A stretch of DNA of 43,491 bases from an uncultured Lewinella sp. (GTDB taxonomy: Bacteria; Bacteroidota; Bacteroidia; Chitinophagales; Saprospiraceae): assembly GCA_937949535.1 (NCBI GenBank), contig CALEDI010000100.1, positions 1 through 43,491 of the forward strand, read 5' to 3'. The position numbers were made by a program, and so were the translations under genes. Below the pieces are notes generated by a model, which searched no databases, was not told the DNA's origin, and worked only from the letters and a program-made list of their open reading frames with translations. Positions 17,483 to 25,270 of this stretch are shown piece by piece (the stretch's first letter is position 1; each line of letters begins with the position of its first letter).

Positions 17483-19534
17483 ATGACCCAAACAAATCCA
17501 ACCACCCTAAAAGATATTATACTCGCCCCCAACGAGGAAGGCAAACTCGTTGCGTACAAAGCGAAGGGCTTCCCCAAAAAGCGGGAAGTCTATAAGGTCG
17601 CAGGTGCGGAAGTGCGGGAAGTCATCACCTTCGCGCAGCACGAATGCGTGTTGCTCCGGACGGACCAAGGCGATCACCTCCGCGACCTGAACAACCAGCC
17701 CATCATAGATGGCGAACGCTGGGCAGACCACTACTTCGAGCCCTACACCAACAGCCTCTACCGCCAAGATGAGCGGGGCAACTGGTACGACTTGGAGGGC
17801 TTCCGGCTGAGTATGCCGGTGTTTTTGAGGGGGGAAGTGCTGATCTCTCTGCCGGGTAAGGTGAGCCTGAAGTCTTGGTCTTTCCGAGATCGGGAGGCGG
17901 TGATTAGTCCGCACGGGCAACTTATCCAGGTCGGGAAATTGGTATATGATACGGCGTTGGAGCCGGTTTATTACTTCGGGGAGAAACTTACCGGATTGGG
18001 GCGGGGCCACGTTTCTTTTGGGGGCACAGACCAATGGCAGGAAGTTTACCGAGGCTTACTGTTGCGCGGGTTTGTAAATGAATTTACGGGAGTACCCTTA
18101 CTGGTAAACGACGAAGAAATCATCGGTCATGTCCGGTCAGATCAGCGCCGGAAGCGACACTTTGAGGTATTCCGATCAGCGCGGAGAACGTACGTGCTGG
18201 AGAACCACTCTGCTGGAGAAATCCGGTTTGAGGGCTTCCCGTTGGAACTCGACCTAGACACGTACCTCAGGCTAGACGATACCGAGGTAGTGCAGGCCAA
18301 GAACGCGCAAGAAGTCTTCTACTTCGACCTCAACACCCAACAGCCCTTCCACATTGTTGGGGCGGGGGAGGAGCGAATCCGGGAGATCAGTCAAGTGCCT
18401 ATCCAGCTGCAGGAAGCTGAGCTTTACAACATTACCACCGAGCACCAAGCGTTTGTGTATGACGCATCTTCCCGCTCCGTTTATACGCTGAACGGGGGCG
18501 GGTTGAAGCCTTCCTCTGTTGCGGAGTTGCCGGGGTTTGAGGCGCACTACTTTATGGCAGAAATAAACGGTGTGCGGAAGCTTTGCAGCAAGCGTTTGGG
18601 TGCGGTGCTTCAGTTTGGGCAAAACAAGCTAGAGGTAACCGAAATCATCAGCCCTGCGGGCTCGAAACTGCTCAACGCCCAAGACACCTTGGGCGGGAAA
18701 CTGGTGATTGACGCCAGGCGGGGCCTAGACGAAGCAAGCCTTGCTGCCGCAGACGGCAAGGTCATCGAAGAAGTATTCGGTACGCCGTACCGGATCGGAG
18801 ACCACGCCTTGCAACACATCCGGCTGGCCTCGTTGGGCGGGCCAGTGAGCCGCTTGGTAGACCTAGAGCTGGCAAAGCTCACGACCTACACCCTCCCCGA
18901 AGACCTCACCGAATACCCCGACCAACCACAAAGCTCTTGCTACGGCGGCAACGCCTTGCTGCGCATCAACTTCGATGAACCCTTTGAGGTACAGGGAGAA
19001 AAATTCTTCCGAGCTACCTTCCTAAACTACCTAGGCGAAGAACACAAAGTAGTACTACAACACAACAACGCTCGCCCGCTCCACTTAGATGGCGCAGGGC
19101 ACCGCAACGAACTGGTGACCGATTTTAAAGCCGACACCGTTCATAAACCTTACCGCCTCGGAGAACACGTAATGGTAGGGGCCGTAACGCTCAACGAAGA
19201 CCTGAAAGAAAGCGAATTGCTGTTCTCCATCCATAAAAAGAAGAGTTGGTTGCCGTTTTACGACAGCTACCTGCCGGTATTTCGGCGCGTGATCGAACTC
19301 AAAGGAACCGACTACTGGCCATGCTACCTTTTTGAAGCCTTAGAGCACACTTCTACCGGAGAGTACATCGCGGTAGAAAAGGTAAAGCCTTACCGTTTGC
19401 TGGCGCAACGGAAGAAGGGGAAGGTGGTGCCGAAAACTGTTACCACAAAGTCGCGCGCCCTCCTAGACCCCGCCGAAATCAGTACGCTGGTCGACTTTTT
19501 TGTTGACCGGGGAATGTTGGTGGAGGTGGGGTAG
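17483..19534 (+). CDS. Large beta-rich protein of unknown family
   Basis: 683 residues with no signal peptide or membrane segment. The sequence is dominated by short strands and turns, with recurring forms such as LDLDTYLRLDDTEV, FYFDLNTQQPFHIVG, FVYDASSRSVYTLNG and ARRGLDEASLAAADG. These give the impression of a propeller-like or otherwise repetitive beta structure. A more mixed C-terminus ends with LLDPAEISTLVDFFVDRGML. I do not recognise it and assign no function. Its position directly after the vWA gene on the same strand, and its own nearby promoter-like box, suggest a partner or target of the vWA protein. It ends at a terminator that mainly serves the opposite strand. Confidence 0.8.
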   Translation: MTQTNPTTLKDIILAPNEEGKLVAYKAKGFPKKREVYKVAGAEVREVITFAQHECVLLRTDQGDHLRDLNNQPIIDGERWADHYFEPYTNSLYRQDERGNWYDLEGFRLSMPVFLRGEVLISLPGKVSLKSWSFRDREAVISPHGQLIQVGKLVYDTALEPVYYFGEKLTGLGRGHVSFGGTDQWQEVYRGLLLRGFVNEFTGVPLLVNDEEIIGHVRSDQRRKRHFEVFRSARRTYVLENHSAGEIRFEGFPLELDLDTYLRLDDTEVVQAKNAQEVFYFDLNTQQPFHIVGAGEERIREISQVPIQLQEAELYNITTEHQAFVYDASSRSVYTLNGGGLKPSSVAELPGFEAHYFMAEINGVRKLCSKRLGAVLQFGQNKLEVTEIISPAGSKLLNAQDTLGGKLVIDARRGLDEASLAAADGKVIEEVFGTPYRIGDHALQHIRLASLGGPVSRLVDLELAKLTTYTLPEDLTEYPDQPQSSCYGGNALLRINFDEPFEVQGEKFFRATFLNYLGEEHKVVLQHNNARPLHLDGAGHRNELVTDFKADTVHKPYRLGEHVMVGAVTLNEDLKESELLFSIHKKKSWLPFYDSYLPVFRRVIELKGTDYWPCYLFEALEHTSTGEYIAVEKVKPYRLLAQRKKGKVVPKTVTTKSRALLDPAEISTLVDFFVDRGMLVEVG

Positions 19535-19542
19535 GATTGCGC

Positions 19543-19576
19543 AAAAAAAAGCCCCTTCCGAAAATTCGGAAGGGGC
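19543..19576 (-). terminator. Intrinsic terminator of secreted-protein gene
   Basis: GCCCCTTCCG / CGGAAGGGGC stem of at least 10 bp; on the minus strand it is followed by eight T. On the plus strand there is no T tract. Confidence 0.85.
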
Positions 19577-19610
19577 GGAAAACTTAAAGTCGATCATGCA
19601 AAAAGTTTTA

Positions 19611-20210
19611 CTACCGCAGCGCAAATGCTGTGGTGTAGTTCTTTACGTCTCGGGAAGAGACGATGAGTTGGTAATCTCCAGATTCGAGTTGGTCTAGCTG
19701 GTATGCGCGGCGTACGCCTTCGGTGCCAGATACTTGGTCGGAGAAAACGGTTTGTCCTTTGTGGTTAGCGATCTTGATGTCTACCCGCTGTTTGCTTTTG
19801 TTGTTATAAGCTACCACAAGCGTACGCTCTGTGTGGAAGTTCATAGTTGGGTAGCTCAAGTGTTTGGCTTTGGCAGTATTTACTACTAGACCATTGGTGC
19901 TTACCTTAATGGGGAGCGTGGTCTGGCCGGTTTCATCAGACACAACAATCTTGTAGGTGTTGGAAGGGAACAGCGCCGCTTTGAAGCGCTTATTGATGAA
20001 GTCACCCTTTGCAACGGAGTCGGTAAAGACGACGTTGCCCGAATTGTCTTTCAGTTCAAAGACGGCCACTAGGGGCATTGCGATGGTGCTGCGAAAGATG
20101 AGGGTACCACTAGTCACGTCGCGCTGGACGGTGATGTCCTGCGGCTCAATGGACGCGAAGGCAGATGCTGCGGCGAAAACCAGAAGGAATATGGTGGTAA
20201 ATAGTTTCAT
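19611..20210 (-). CDS. Secreted beta-sandwich protein, unknown function
   Basis: 199 residues starting at the ATG that opens a signal peptide (MKLFTTIFLLVFAAASAFAS); eleven residues of upstream open frame are not used. Two Ig-like repeats are visible, each with a central strand pattern and a Lys/Asn-rich edge: SGTLIFRSTIAMPLVAVFEL, then TERTLVVAYNNKSKQRVDIK. Each ends in a Y-K/Q-I/L-V-V/S motif. The final strand resembles the beta-sandwich found at the end of many Bacteroidota secreted proteins, but a canonical T9SS signal is not clear. A strong terminator follows the stop. Confidence 0.72.
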   Translation of the reverse strand: MKLFTTIFLLVFAAASAFASIEPQDITVQRDVTSGTLIFRSTIAMPLVAVFELKDNSGNVVFTDSVAKGDFINKRFKAALFPSNTYKIVVSDETGQTTLPIKVSTNGLVVNTAKAKHLSYPTMNFHTERTLVVAYNNKSKQRVDIKIANHKGQTVFSDQVSGTEGVRRAYQLDQLESGDYQLIVSSRDVKNYTTAFALR

Positions 20211-20509
20211 ACTTTGGGGAGTTTGATGTGTCAGGCATTGCATGTCCGACTCCCTTTGTTAATGCAAAGAACGGGGTGGTTTACGTATGATTCGTTGCAA
20301 ATATTATCGAATTGCAAGCAATTTTTAACTTCGGGCTAATCCGTGCGCAGTAAGGGGTAATCGGTGCTTGTTCACATAGGTTTAACCACAAATTTTTACG
20401 AGCTTAGCATCAATTAGGGAAGTAGCGTGTTACCTAACTAGATTGCTTCGTCTAAAAACTAAGTGAACGTTCTTACTTCCTTTTACTTATCATTAGCGTC
20501 AAAGACCTT
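20211..20509. other. Divergent intergenic region, AT-rich
   Basis: About 300 bp between a minus-strand secreted protein and the AraC gene. A small AATTGC/GCAATT hairpin followed by T residues (20310-20326) is the only structure seen; no clear -7 box for the AraC gene was found. Confidence 0.5.
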
Positions 20510-21409
20510 ATGGAAGCTACTCAACATCCCATCCGCGAACAAGTGACGCCGATTCCTGGTAACTCTTTTCTGGTTAAGCACTACGCTGACCCAAAGGCGC
20601 GCGCTAACAAAACACCCAACTGGCACTACCACCCGGAGCTGGAACTGGTCTACATCCGAGGGGGCCATGGCCGCCGCCACGTAGGCAGCCACGTTTCACA
20701 TTATACCGACGGAGAGCTGATCTTGATCGGTTCCAACTTGCCCCATTGGGGCTTCACAGACCGCTTCACGGGTAATAAGGCGGAGACCGTGGTGCAGTTT
20801 GCTCCAGACTTCCCTTCTGCGGATTTCTTGAACCTGCCCGAAATGCGCAACGTCAGTAACCTCTTTGACCGCTCGCGCAACGGCCTCTCCTTCAATGGAT
20901 ATACCCGAAACGCGATTGGGGCACGGCTAGAAGACTTGATTGACCAAACACCAATGAAACGGATGCTGTCCCTGATCGATATTCTGCAAGAACTAGCCCT
21001 CAGCAAAGAATACGAATCTTTGAACGCAGACGGTTTTCACCTCCAGATCGCGACCCATGGCTACGACAGGTTCAACGATATACAGCAGTTTATTAGTGAT
21101 AACTTCCGGAGAGACATCCCCTTAACCGAGGTTGCACAGGTTGCTGGCATGACCGTTCCTTCCTTCTGCCGCTACTTCAAAAAAGTAACGGGCAATACTT
21201 TCATCAACTACCTGACGAACTTCCGCATCGTTTACGCCTGTAAATTACTCGGCGATGACCATTCGGCGATCACTGAAGTAGCCTATGATAGTGGGTTCAA
21301 CTCTCAAAGCCAGTTCAACCGAGCTTTCCGGAAGTTTGTGGGCCGGACGCCTTCTGAGTACCGGGCGGATTTGTGGGTCAATGTCTCGGGCGTCGTTCCT
21401 GAGGATTGA
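20510..21409 (+). CDS. AraC-family transcriptional regulator with N-terminal cupin
   Basis: 299 residues. The N-terminal half carries a cupin-type sensor (NWHYHPELELVYIRGGHGRRHVG, then LILIGSNLPHW). The C-terminal ~100 residues hold the two helix-turn-helix units of AraC/XylS proteins (IPLTEVAQVAGMTVPSFCRYF, and ITEVAYDSGFNSQSQFNRAF). The conserved closing GRTPSEYR follows. Such proteins usually sense a sugar or similar ligand and activate nearby catabolic or transport genes. No obvious target adjoins it here, and the ligand cannot be inferred. Confidence 0.92.
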   Translation: MEATQHPIREQVTPIPGNSFLVKHYADPKARANKTPNWHYHPELELVYIRGGHGRRHVGSHVSHYTDGELILIGSNLPHWGFTDRFTGNKAETVVQFAPDFPSADFLNLPEMRNVSNLFDRSRNGLSFNGYTRNAIGARLEDLIDQTPMKRMLSLIDILQELALSKEYESLNADGFHLQIATHGYDRFNDIQQFISDNFRRDIPLTEVAQVAGMTVPSFCRYFKKVTGNTFINYLTNFRIVYACKLLGDDHSAITEVAYDSGFNSQSQFNRAFRKFVGRTPSEYRADLWVNVSGVVPED

Positions 21410-21412
21410 GTT

Positions 21413-21460
21413 CGCCTGTCGAGTTTAGTAGTAACGTTACCAACGTTCTTATCACCCTAC
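21413..21460 (+). repeat. Two dispersed words in tandem
   Basis: CGCCTGTCGAGTT (also at 9300 and, inverted, 43346) is followed by ACCAACGTTCTTATCACCC. Close relatives of the second word lie at 24753 and 38398, with its inverted core near 9272. Confidence 0.65.
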
Positions 21461-21478
21461 CTACTCCTGTGCCCCATC

Positions 21479-21823
21479 TTATTTACCACCAGCATCGCCG
21501 CCCCGTTCCGCTTCCAGCCGCGCCAACGCCACGCCTATGCGCGTGTAGAGCGTATCCAACCAAACGGGCTCCTGCCGGACGATCCAGATCAGGCTGTCGA
21601 AATCTTCTTTTTCGAGTTGGTGGTCTTCTAAGACTTTAACGAAGTAGACCTCCTGCATGGAGTCCTGAAACTGGCTGGGCGCTTTTTTGGCAAGGCCTTC
21701 GGCGAGGTGCAGCTCGGTCATCAGGGGAACCAATATCTCCATGTCAACCGGGCAGTCGCCGGGGCCGGGGGATGCACAAGTAGCAAAGAACAAGGTTGAA
21801 GCGAGAAGAAAAGGGCGGATCAT
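21479..21823 (-). CDS. DUF4296-like lipoprotein
   Basis: 114 residues with a lipoprotein signal ending FATC (Cys16). The body (ILVPLMTELHLAEGLAK, then YFVKVLEDHQLEKEDFDSLIWI, then LDTLYTRIGVALARLEAE) matches the helical DUF4296 family, small Bacteroidota lipoproteins of unknown role. Its ATG overlaps the sixA stop by 4 bp, so the two are translationally coupled in one operon. Confidence 0.78.
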   Translation of the reverse strand: MIRPFLLASTLFFATCASPGPGDCPVDMEILVPLMTELHLAEGLAKKAPSQFQDSMQEVYFVKVLEDHQLEKEDFDSLIWIVRQEPVWLDTLYTRIGVALARLEAERGGDAGGK

Positions 21824-22311
21824 TCCGTTTGTTTGGGGTAAAGGTAGGCACTGCGCTGGGCGTCAGCTAAGCTAAAGTCTTTCCATTCACTAACGTCGGA
21901 ACGGGCACCGATGATGCCACAAGTAGGGACATTGCCAATGTAAAGGTCGTTCTTCAGTTTGTTGGCCAAGTCTGTGTACCCGGGGTTGTGGCCGAACACG
22001 AGTACGGTAGCCCACTCATCGGGCAGGTTCCTGACTTGGGCCTCAATGGTCGGCGGCCAAGCGTGGTACAGTTCCTTGAGGTAAATTGCGTTTTCTACGG
22101 AGAGGACGTCTTTGAAGTAGGCCGCAGTTTCGCGCGCTCTTTTGGCGGTTGAAGACAGTATGCCGTCTGGGGAAACATCAATACCCAGCAAGCGCCTGGC
22201 CATTACGGGGCTGTCTCGTTGGCCTCGTTTGTTCAGTGGGCGATCATGGTCGTTGAGCGTGGGATCATCCCAGCTAGACTTCGCGTGGCGGATGAAGTAT
22301 AATGTCTTCAT
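21820..22311 (-). CDS. sixA: SixA-type histidine phosphatase
   Basis: 163 residues. The N-terminus YFIRHAKSSWDD is the catalytic RHG-type motif of the branch-1 histidine phosphatases, with His9 as the phospho-acceptor, and LVFGHNPGYTDL supplies the second catalytic His. The short length and RHAKS form fit SixA, which removes phosphate from phosphohistidine, known from E. coli for the ArcB HPt domain. The true substrate here is unknown, although a two-component pair is encoded just upstream on the other strand. It forms an operon with the DUF4296 lipoprotein. Confidence 0.88.
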   Translation of the reverse strand: MKTLYFIRHAKSSWDDPTLNDHDRPLNKRGQRDSPVMARRLLGIDVSPDGILSSTAKRARETAAYFKDVLSVENAIYLKELYHAWPPTIEAQVRNLPDEWATVLVFGHNPGYTDLANKLKNDLYIGNVPTCGIIGARSDVSEWKDFSLADAQRSAYLYPKQTE

Positions 22312-22367
22312 GAATTTGTTTTAGACCGGTTTAATCCTGATTTGATGAACAGGTCATTTGCATAACC

Positions 22368-22375
22368 TAAATTTG
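22368..22375 (+). promoter_or_regulatory. -7 box of two-component operon
   Basis: TAAATTTG, a full match to TAnnTTTG, with TTG about 24 bp upstream at the expected -33 region, about 70 nt before the ATG at 22445. Confidence 0.6.
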
Positions 22376-22444
22376 TGTTTCCTTGTTACCGTTTTGTAAA
22401 CCGACCCAACAGTCGGCCCATATCCAAACATATCAGCATACCGT

Positions 22445-23125
22445 ATGAACCAGGCTAAGATACTTCTTGTTGACGACGAACCCGACATTCTAGAGATTCT
22501 GGAATACAACTTACGTAAAGAAGGCTACGAGGTTGCTACCGCTGAAAACGGAGAAGAAGGGCTTAAGAGAGCAAACGACTTCAAGCCCGACTTGATTATT
22601 TTAGACATCATGATGCCCATTATGGATGGGGTAGAAGTATGCCGACAGTTGAGGACGAACAAAGCGTTCGACAGTACGGTCATCACGTTCCTGACCGCGC
22701 GCGAAGAAGACTACAGCCAGATTGCGGCGCTAGATACCGGCGGAGATGACTACATCACTAAGCCCATCCGGCCTCGGGTCTTTCTCAGTCGCGTCAAAGC
22801 CCTACTGCGGCGCGGAACCCGCAAGGAAGAAGAAGCTCCAACGCTGATCAAGATAGGAGACATCGAGATCGACCTAGAGCAGATCGTTGTGCGCCGAGGA
22901 GAGGAACGCATACAACTGGCCAAGAAAGAATTCGACCTGCTTACCTTGCTGGCCTCCAAGCCGGGGAAGGTCTTTAGCCGAGACGAGATATTCAACCGCG
23001 TATGGGGAGCAGATGTGATTGTTGGCAACCGAACCATCGATGTACACATCCGGAAGCTGCGGGAAAAACTAGGAGACCATTACATCAAAACGATCAAGGG
23101 CATTGGTTACAAATTCGTCTTTTAA
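22445..23125 (+). CDS. OmpR/PhoB-family response regulator
   Basis: 226 residues. The receiver domain has the acidic pair Asp10-Asp11, phospho-acceptor Asp54 (LIILDIMMP), Thr84 and Lys106. A winged-helix output domain occupies the last ~95 residues (KKEFDLLTLLASKPGKVFSR, then DVHIRKLREKLG, then IKGIGYKF). It binds DNA as a dimer when phosphorylated by the kinase encoded immediately downstream. The sequence is PhoB-like, but the regulon, for example phosphate starvation, cannot be deduced from the neighbours. The stop TAA touches the kinase start. Confidence 0.93.
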   Translation: MNQAKILLVDDEPDILEILEYNLRKEGYEVATAENGEEGLKRANDFKPDLIILDIMMPIMDGVEVCRQLRTNKAFDSTVITFLTAREEDYSQIAALDTGGDDYITKPIRPRVFLSRVKALLRRGTRKEEEAPTLIKIGDIEIDLEQIVVRRGEERIQLAKKEFDLLTLLASKPGKVFSRDEIFNRVWGADVIVGNRTIDVHIRKLREKLGDHYIKTIKGIGYKFVF

Positions 23126-24175
23126 TTGCAGAAAAACAGTACACCTCGCCAAATTGCCCTGCGCGCAGCCACCACCATCGGTGGGGCCGTCTTTGGGCTG
23201 TTGCTACTCTTTAAGGCATTTGCTGCCGCCTCCATTTCGTGGTGGGCGGTGGTGGCGCTACCGATCGGTAGTATCGCGGCCGCTTACTTCGTCGTGCTTA
23301 CCTACATAGATAAGTACATCTACCGAAAAATAAAGCTGATCTATAAGACCATCCACCACCAAAAAGTCTCGACCGACATCAAGCGGGAGGGGGTCAATCT
23401 AGACCAACCAATCATTGACGATGTAGAGCTAGAAGTCGAAGAATGGGCCGAAAAACAGCAAAACCAGATCGACCAGTACGAACGTTTTGCCGAATACCGC
23501 CGCCGTTATGTAGGAGACATCAGCCACGAGTTGAAAACCCCCATCTTCAACATCCAAGGCTACCTCCATACCCTCCTTGAAGGTGGCTACCACGACGAGA
23601 AGATTGCGATGAGTTTCCTGAAAAAAGCGGCCAAAAACGTAGAGCGTCTGCAAACAATCGTAGAAGACCTCGGGGCCATCAGCCGCTTGGAGAGCGGAGA
23701 ACTGATCTTGGACATCGAAACTTTCGACATCAAGGCCCTCACAATCGAAGTGTTTGAGGAAGTAGAGATGAAGAGTAAGGAGTCGGGCGTCGAACTCGCC
23801 TTTAAACCTGGGGCCGACCTTGGTTTTTTAGTGATGGCAGACCGCGAGAGCATCCGGCAAGTGCTCGTGAACTTGATAACCAACAGCCTCAAATATGGCA
23901 ACGTTGGCGGGGCTACCCGCATCGGGTTCTATGATATGGAGTCCTACATACTCTGCGAAGTGGCCGACAACGGCATCGGCATCCCCGAGAAACACCTACC
24001 GCACGTCTTTGACCGTTTTTACCGCGTAGACAAGAGCCGCAGCCGCCAAAAAGGAGGCTCTGGTCTCGGCCTCGCCATCGTTAAGCACATCATGGAAGCA
24101 CACCAGCAAACCATTAATGTGCGCAGCTCGCAGGGGCTGGGCAGTACTTTCGGGATCACGCTGGCTAAGGCGTAG
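23126..24175 (+). CDS. PhoR-like sensor histidine kinase
   Basis: 349 residues starting at a TTG directly after the regulator stop, which suggests coupled translation. Two membrane helices near the N-terminus (about 13-60, no sizeable periplasmic loop) lead to an H-box DISHELKTP with His134. The HATPase domain has VNLITNSLKYG (N box), ADNGIGI (G1) and GSGLGLAIV (G2). With no large external domain, the signal is probably sensed within the membrane or through a partner. The pair with the preceding regulator is clear. Confidence 0.92.
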   Translation: MQKNSTPRQIALRAATTIGGAVFGLLLLFKAFAAASISWWAVVALPIGSIAAAYFVVLTYIDKYIYRKIKLIYKTIHHQKVSTDIKREGVNLDQPIIDDVELEVEEWAEKQQNQIDQYERFAEYRRRYVGDISHELKTPIFNIQGYLHTLLEGGYHDEKIAMSFLKKAAKNVERLQTIVEDLGAISRLESGELILDIETFDIKALTIEVFEEVEMKSKESGVELAFKPGADLGFLVMADRESIRQVLVNLITNSLKYGNVGGATRIGFYDMESYILCEVADNGIGIPEKHLPHVFDRFYRVDKSRSRQKGGSGLGLAIVKHIMEAHQQTINVRSSQGLGSTFGITLAKA

Positions 24176-24178
24176 GGG

Positions 24179-24278
24179 CGCCAAATTAATAACTTTCCTG
24201 ATTCGCTACGCGGCGACTTCGTGGTGAAGAGCAGTACCACGAGACTAAGCTGCAAATCGGACAGTTATTGATTTGGCG
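24179..24278. repeat. Inverted-repeat element after the kinase gene
   Basis: 16-bp arms (CGCCAAATTAATAACT at 24179 and its inverse at 24263-24278) match at 15 of 16 bases and enclose a 7-bp hairpin TCGTGGT/ACCACGA (24219-24242). It starts 3 nt after the kinase stop; a role in mRNA 3' ends is possible. Confidence 0.7.
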
Positions 24279-24305
24279 TTCCTTAACAATAGCTGCGTGA
24301 AGTGG

Positions 24306-24322
24306 GCGCGGCCGCAGGTGCA
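24306..24322 (+). repeat. 17-bp word, exact copy (upstream of rpsU)
   Basis: Forms an inverted pair with 24841-24857; rpsU with its promoter and terminator lies between them. Confidence 0.95.
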
Positions 24323-24395
24323 ATGATGGTTTTTGTAGCCCCCCTTTATCTTGAAATAAAAAAGCAAGCAGGTTGGTAGACTTGCCCGAAACGTG

Positions 24396-24403
24396 TATCT
24401 TTG
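24396..24403 (+). promoter_or_regulatory. -7 box of rpsU
   Basis: TATCTTTG with TTG 20 bp upstream (24373-24375), 29 nt before the ATG. Confidence 0.7.
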
Positions 24404-24432
24404 CACTCCATTTCAAAAATAGATCCATCTAA

Positions 24433-24621
24433 ATGCTGATCATCAACGTCCGTGAAGGAGAAAACATCGACCGCGCACTGAAGCGGTACAAGCGTAAATC
24501 CATCAATACTCGCGTTATCCGCGAGTTGCGTAACCGCCGCGAATTCACCAAGCCAAGCGTACTGCGCCGCAAGGAGAAGCTCAAAGCTGCTTACCGCCTA
24601 GAAAAGTACGGCGAACGCTAG
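24433..24621 (+). CDS. rpsU: Ribosomal protein bS21
   Basis: 62 residues, full length. The start MLIINVREGENIDRALKRYK and the basic RREFTKPSVLRRKEKL tail are typical of bS21 in Bacteroidota. The protein joins the 30S platform near the 3' end of 16S rRNA. In studied Bacteroidota it helps hide the anti-Shine-Dalgarno sequence, and rpsU mRNA itself often carries a strong Shine-Dalgarno for feedback control. Here the leader ends in AAAATAGATCCATCTAA with no AGGAGG-like sequence, so that control may be missing. It is monocistronic, with its own -7 box and terminator, and sits inside an inverted pair of 17-bp words. Confidence 0.95.
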   Translation: MLIINVREGENIDRALKRYKRKSINTRVIRELRNRREFTKPSVLRRKEKLKAAYRLEKYGER

Positions 24622-24678
24622 GATTTACCCATTGTTTCAAGATACAGTGAGCGTCAGGAGGCGTTCACGAACCGCAGG

Positions 24679-24717
24679 GGCGGCTGTTGGGTAGCACCCA
24701 GCAGCCGCCTTTGTTTT
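24679..24717 (+). terminator. Intrinsic terminator of rpsU
   Basis: GGCGGCTG...TGGGT / ACCCA...CAGCCGCC stem of about 13 bp with one wobble, followed by TTTGTTTT. Confidence 0.88.
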
Positions 24718-24840
24718 GTGGTGAGAAGGAGTTGTGATAAGAGTGCCGGTAATACCAACGTTCTTATTACCCTACATCCGAGGTGTGAAATCGTGAGGGA
24801 TGCACTTCATTACCCCTCCCTGCTTCATCAACCCTTACCT

Positions 24841-24857
24841 TGCACCTGCGGCCGCGC
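24841..24857 (-). repeat. 17-bp word, exact copy (reverse orientation)
   Basis: TGCACCTGCGGCCGCGC, inverted partner of 24306-24322 at 552 bp outer spacing. Confidence 0.95.
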
Positions 24858-24967
24858 AACAAAGGCGAGGCAGCTCGCTACGTTTAAAACCTCACCCCCG
24901 GCTCCGGTGGAGAGGGGAGACGACTCTGCTCACTTCGCTCGTTGGGGAAAGTGCCAGAATCACTAAT

Positions 24968-25118
24968 CGGACGCCCGCAGGTCCAGTAAATCCTTGCGCT
25001 TCGCTTCAGGATTCACTGGACGCTACGGGGTCCTACTACGAGGATGGTAAGGACCCCGTAGCGCCCCTTGCCCGAGCTGCGAAGCAGCGAATAAGGGCAA
25101 GGAACCTGCGGGCGTCCG
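24968..25118. repeat. Cloverleaf-like element: one stem closing three hairpins
   Basis: A perfect 15-bp closing stem (CGGACGCCCGCAGGT at 24968-24982 with 25104-25118) encloses three hairpins. Arm 1 has 12 bp with one mismatch (24982-24993 with 25009-25020). Arm 2 is a perfect 13-bp stem (25021-25033 with 25051-25063). Arm 3 has 8 bp (25066-25073 with 25095-25102) carrying an inner GCTGC-GAA-GCAGC. The arms are directly adjacent, as in a four-way junction. It is too large and has too long a stem for tRNA. It could be a folded RNA or a DNA cruciform element. Confidence 0.85.
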
Positions 25119-25137
25119 GGAAGGTTAACCTTGTTGG

Positions 25138-25210
25138 TGCTGATTTCAAACTTGATAGCTCACTAGAAATCAGCATTCAGGCTGCCGCTATTACATTTGG
25201 CCGCCTGAAA
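25138..25210 (+). repeat. Dispersed palindromic repeat, copy C
   Basis: TGCTGATTT / AAATCAGCA hairpin (25138-25175), then TTCAGGC ... GCCTGAA (25176-25209) with the family core GCTGCCGCTATTACATT. Confidence 0.8.
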
Positions 25211-25269
25211 CCTTACTCCCTTACCCCTTTACTCCCTTACTCCCCCCCTTACTCCCTTACCCCCTTACT
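25211..25269 (+). repeat. CT-rich leader before hldD
   Basis: Irregular tandem TTACTCCC / TTACCCC units run almost to the ATG at 25271. A shorter similar tract (34751-34778) precedes pyruvate carboxylase. Confidence 0.75.
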
Positions 25270-25270
25270 A

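Larger units (their letters stand above)
24718..25270. other. Repeat-rich intergenic region upstream of hldD
   Basis: About 550 bp with no convincing gene, although one frame is open into hldD. It holds an ACGTTCTTATTACCCTAC word (24753-24775), a 17-bp word, the three-hairpin element, palindromic repeat copy C and a CT-rich leader, in that order. Confidence 0.75.

Noticed and set aside
24968-25118. tRNA or tmRNA from the cloverleaf shape
   Set aside because: The closing stem is 15 bp, loops do not carry the conserved TPsiC or anticodon features, and there is no CCA end.
24800-25270. N-terminal extension of hldD
   Set aside because: Open in frame but runs through three classes of repeats and a CT tract; the Rossmann start at 25271 is the normal family N-terminus.
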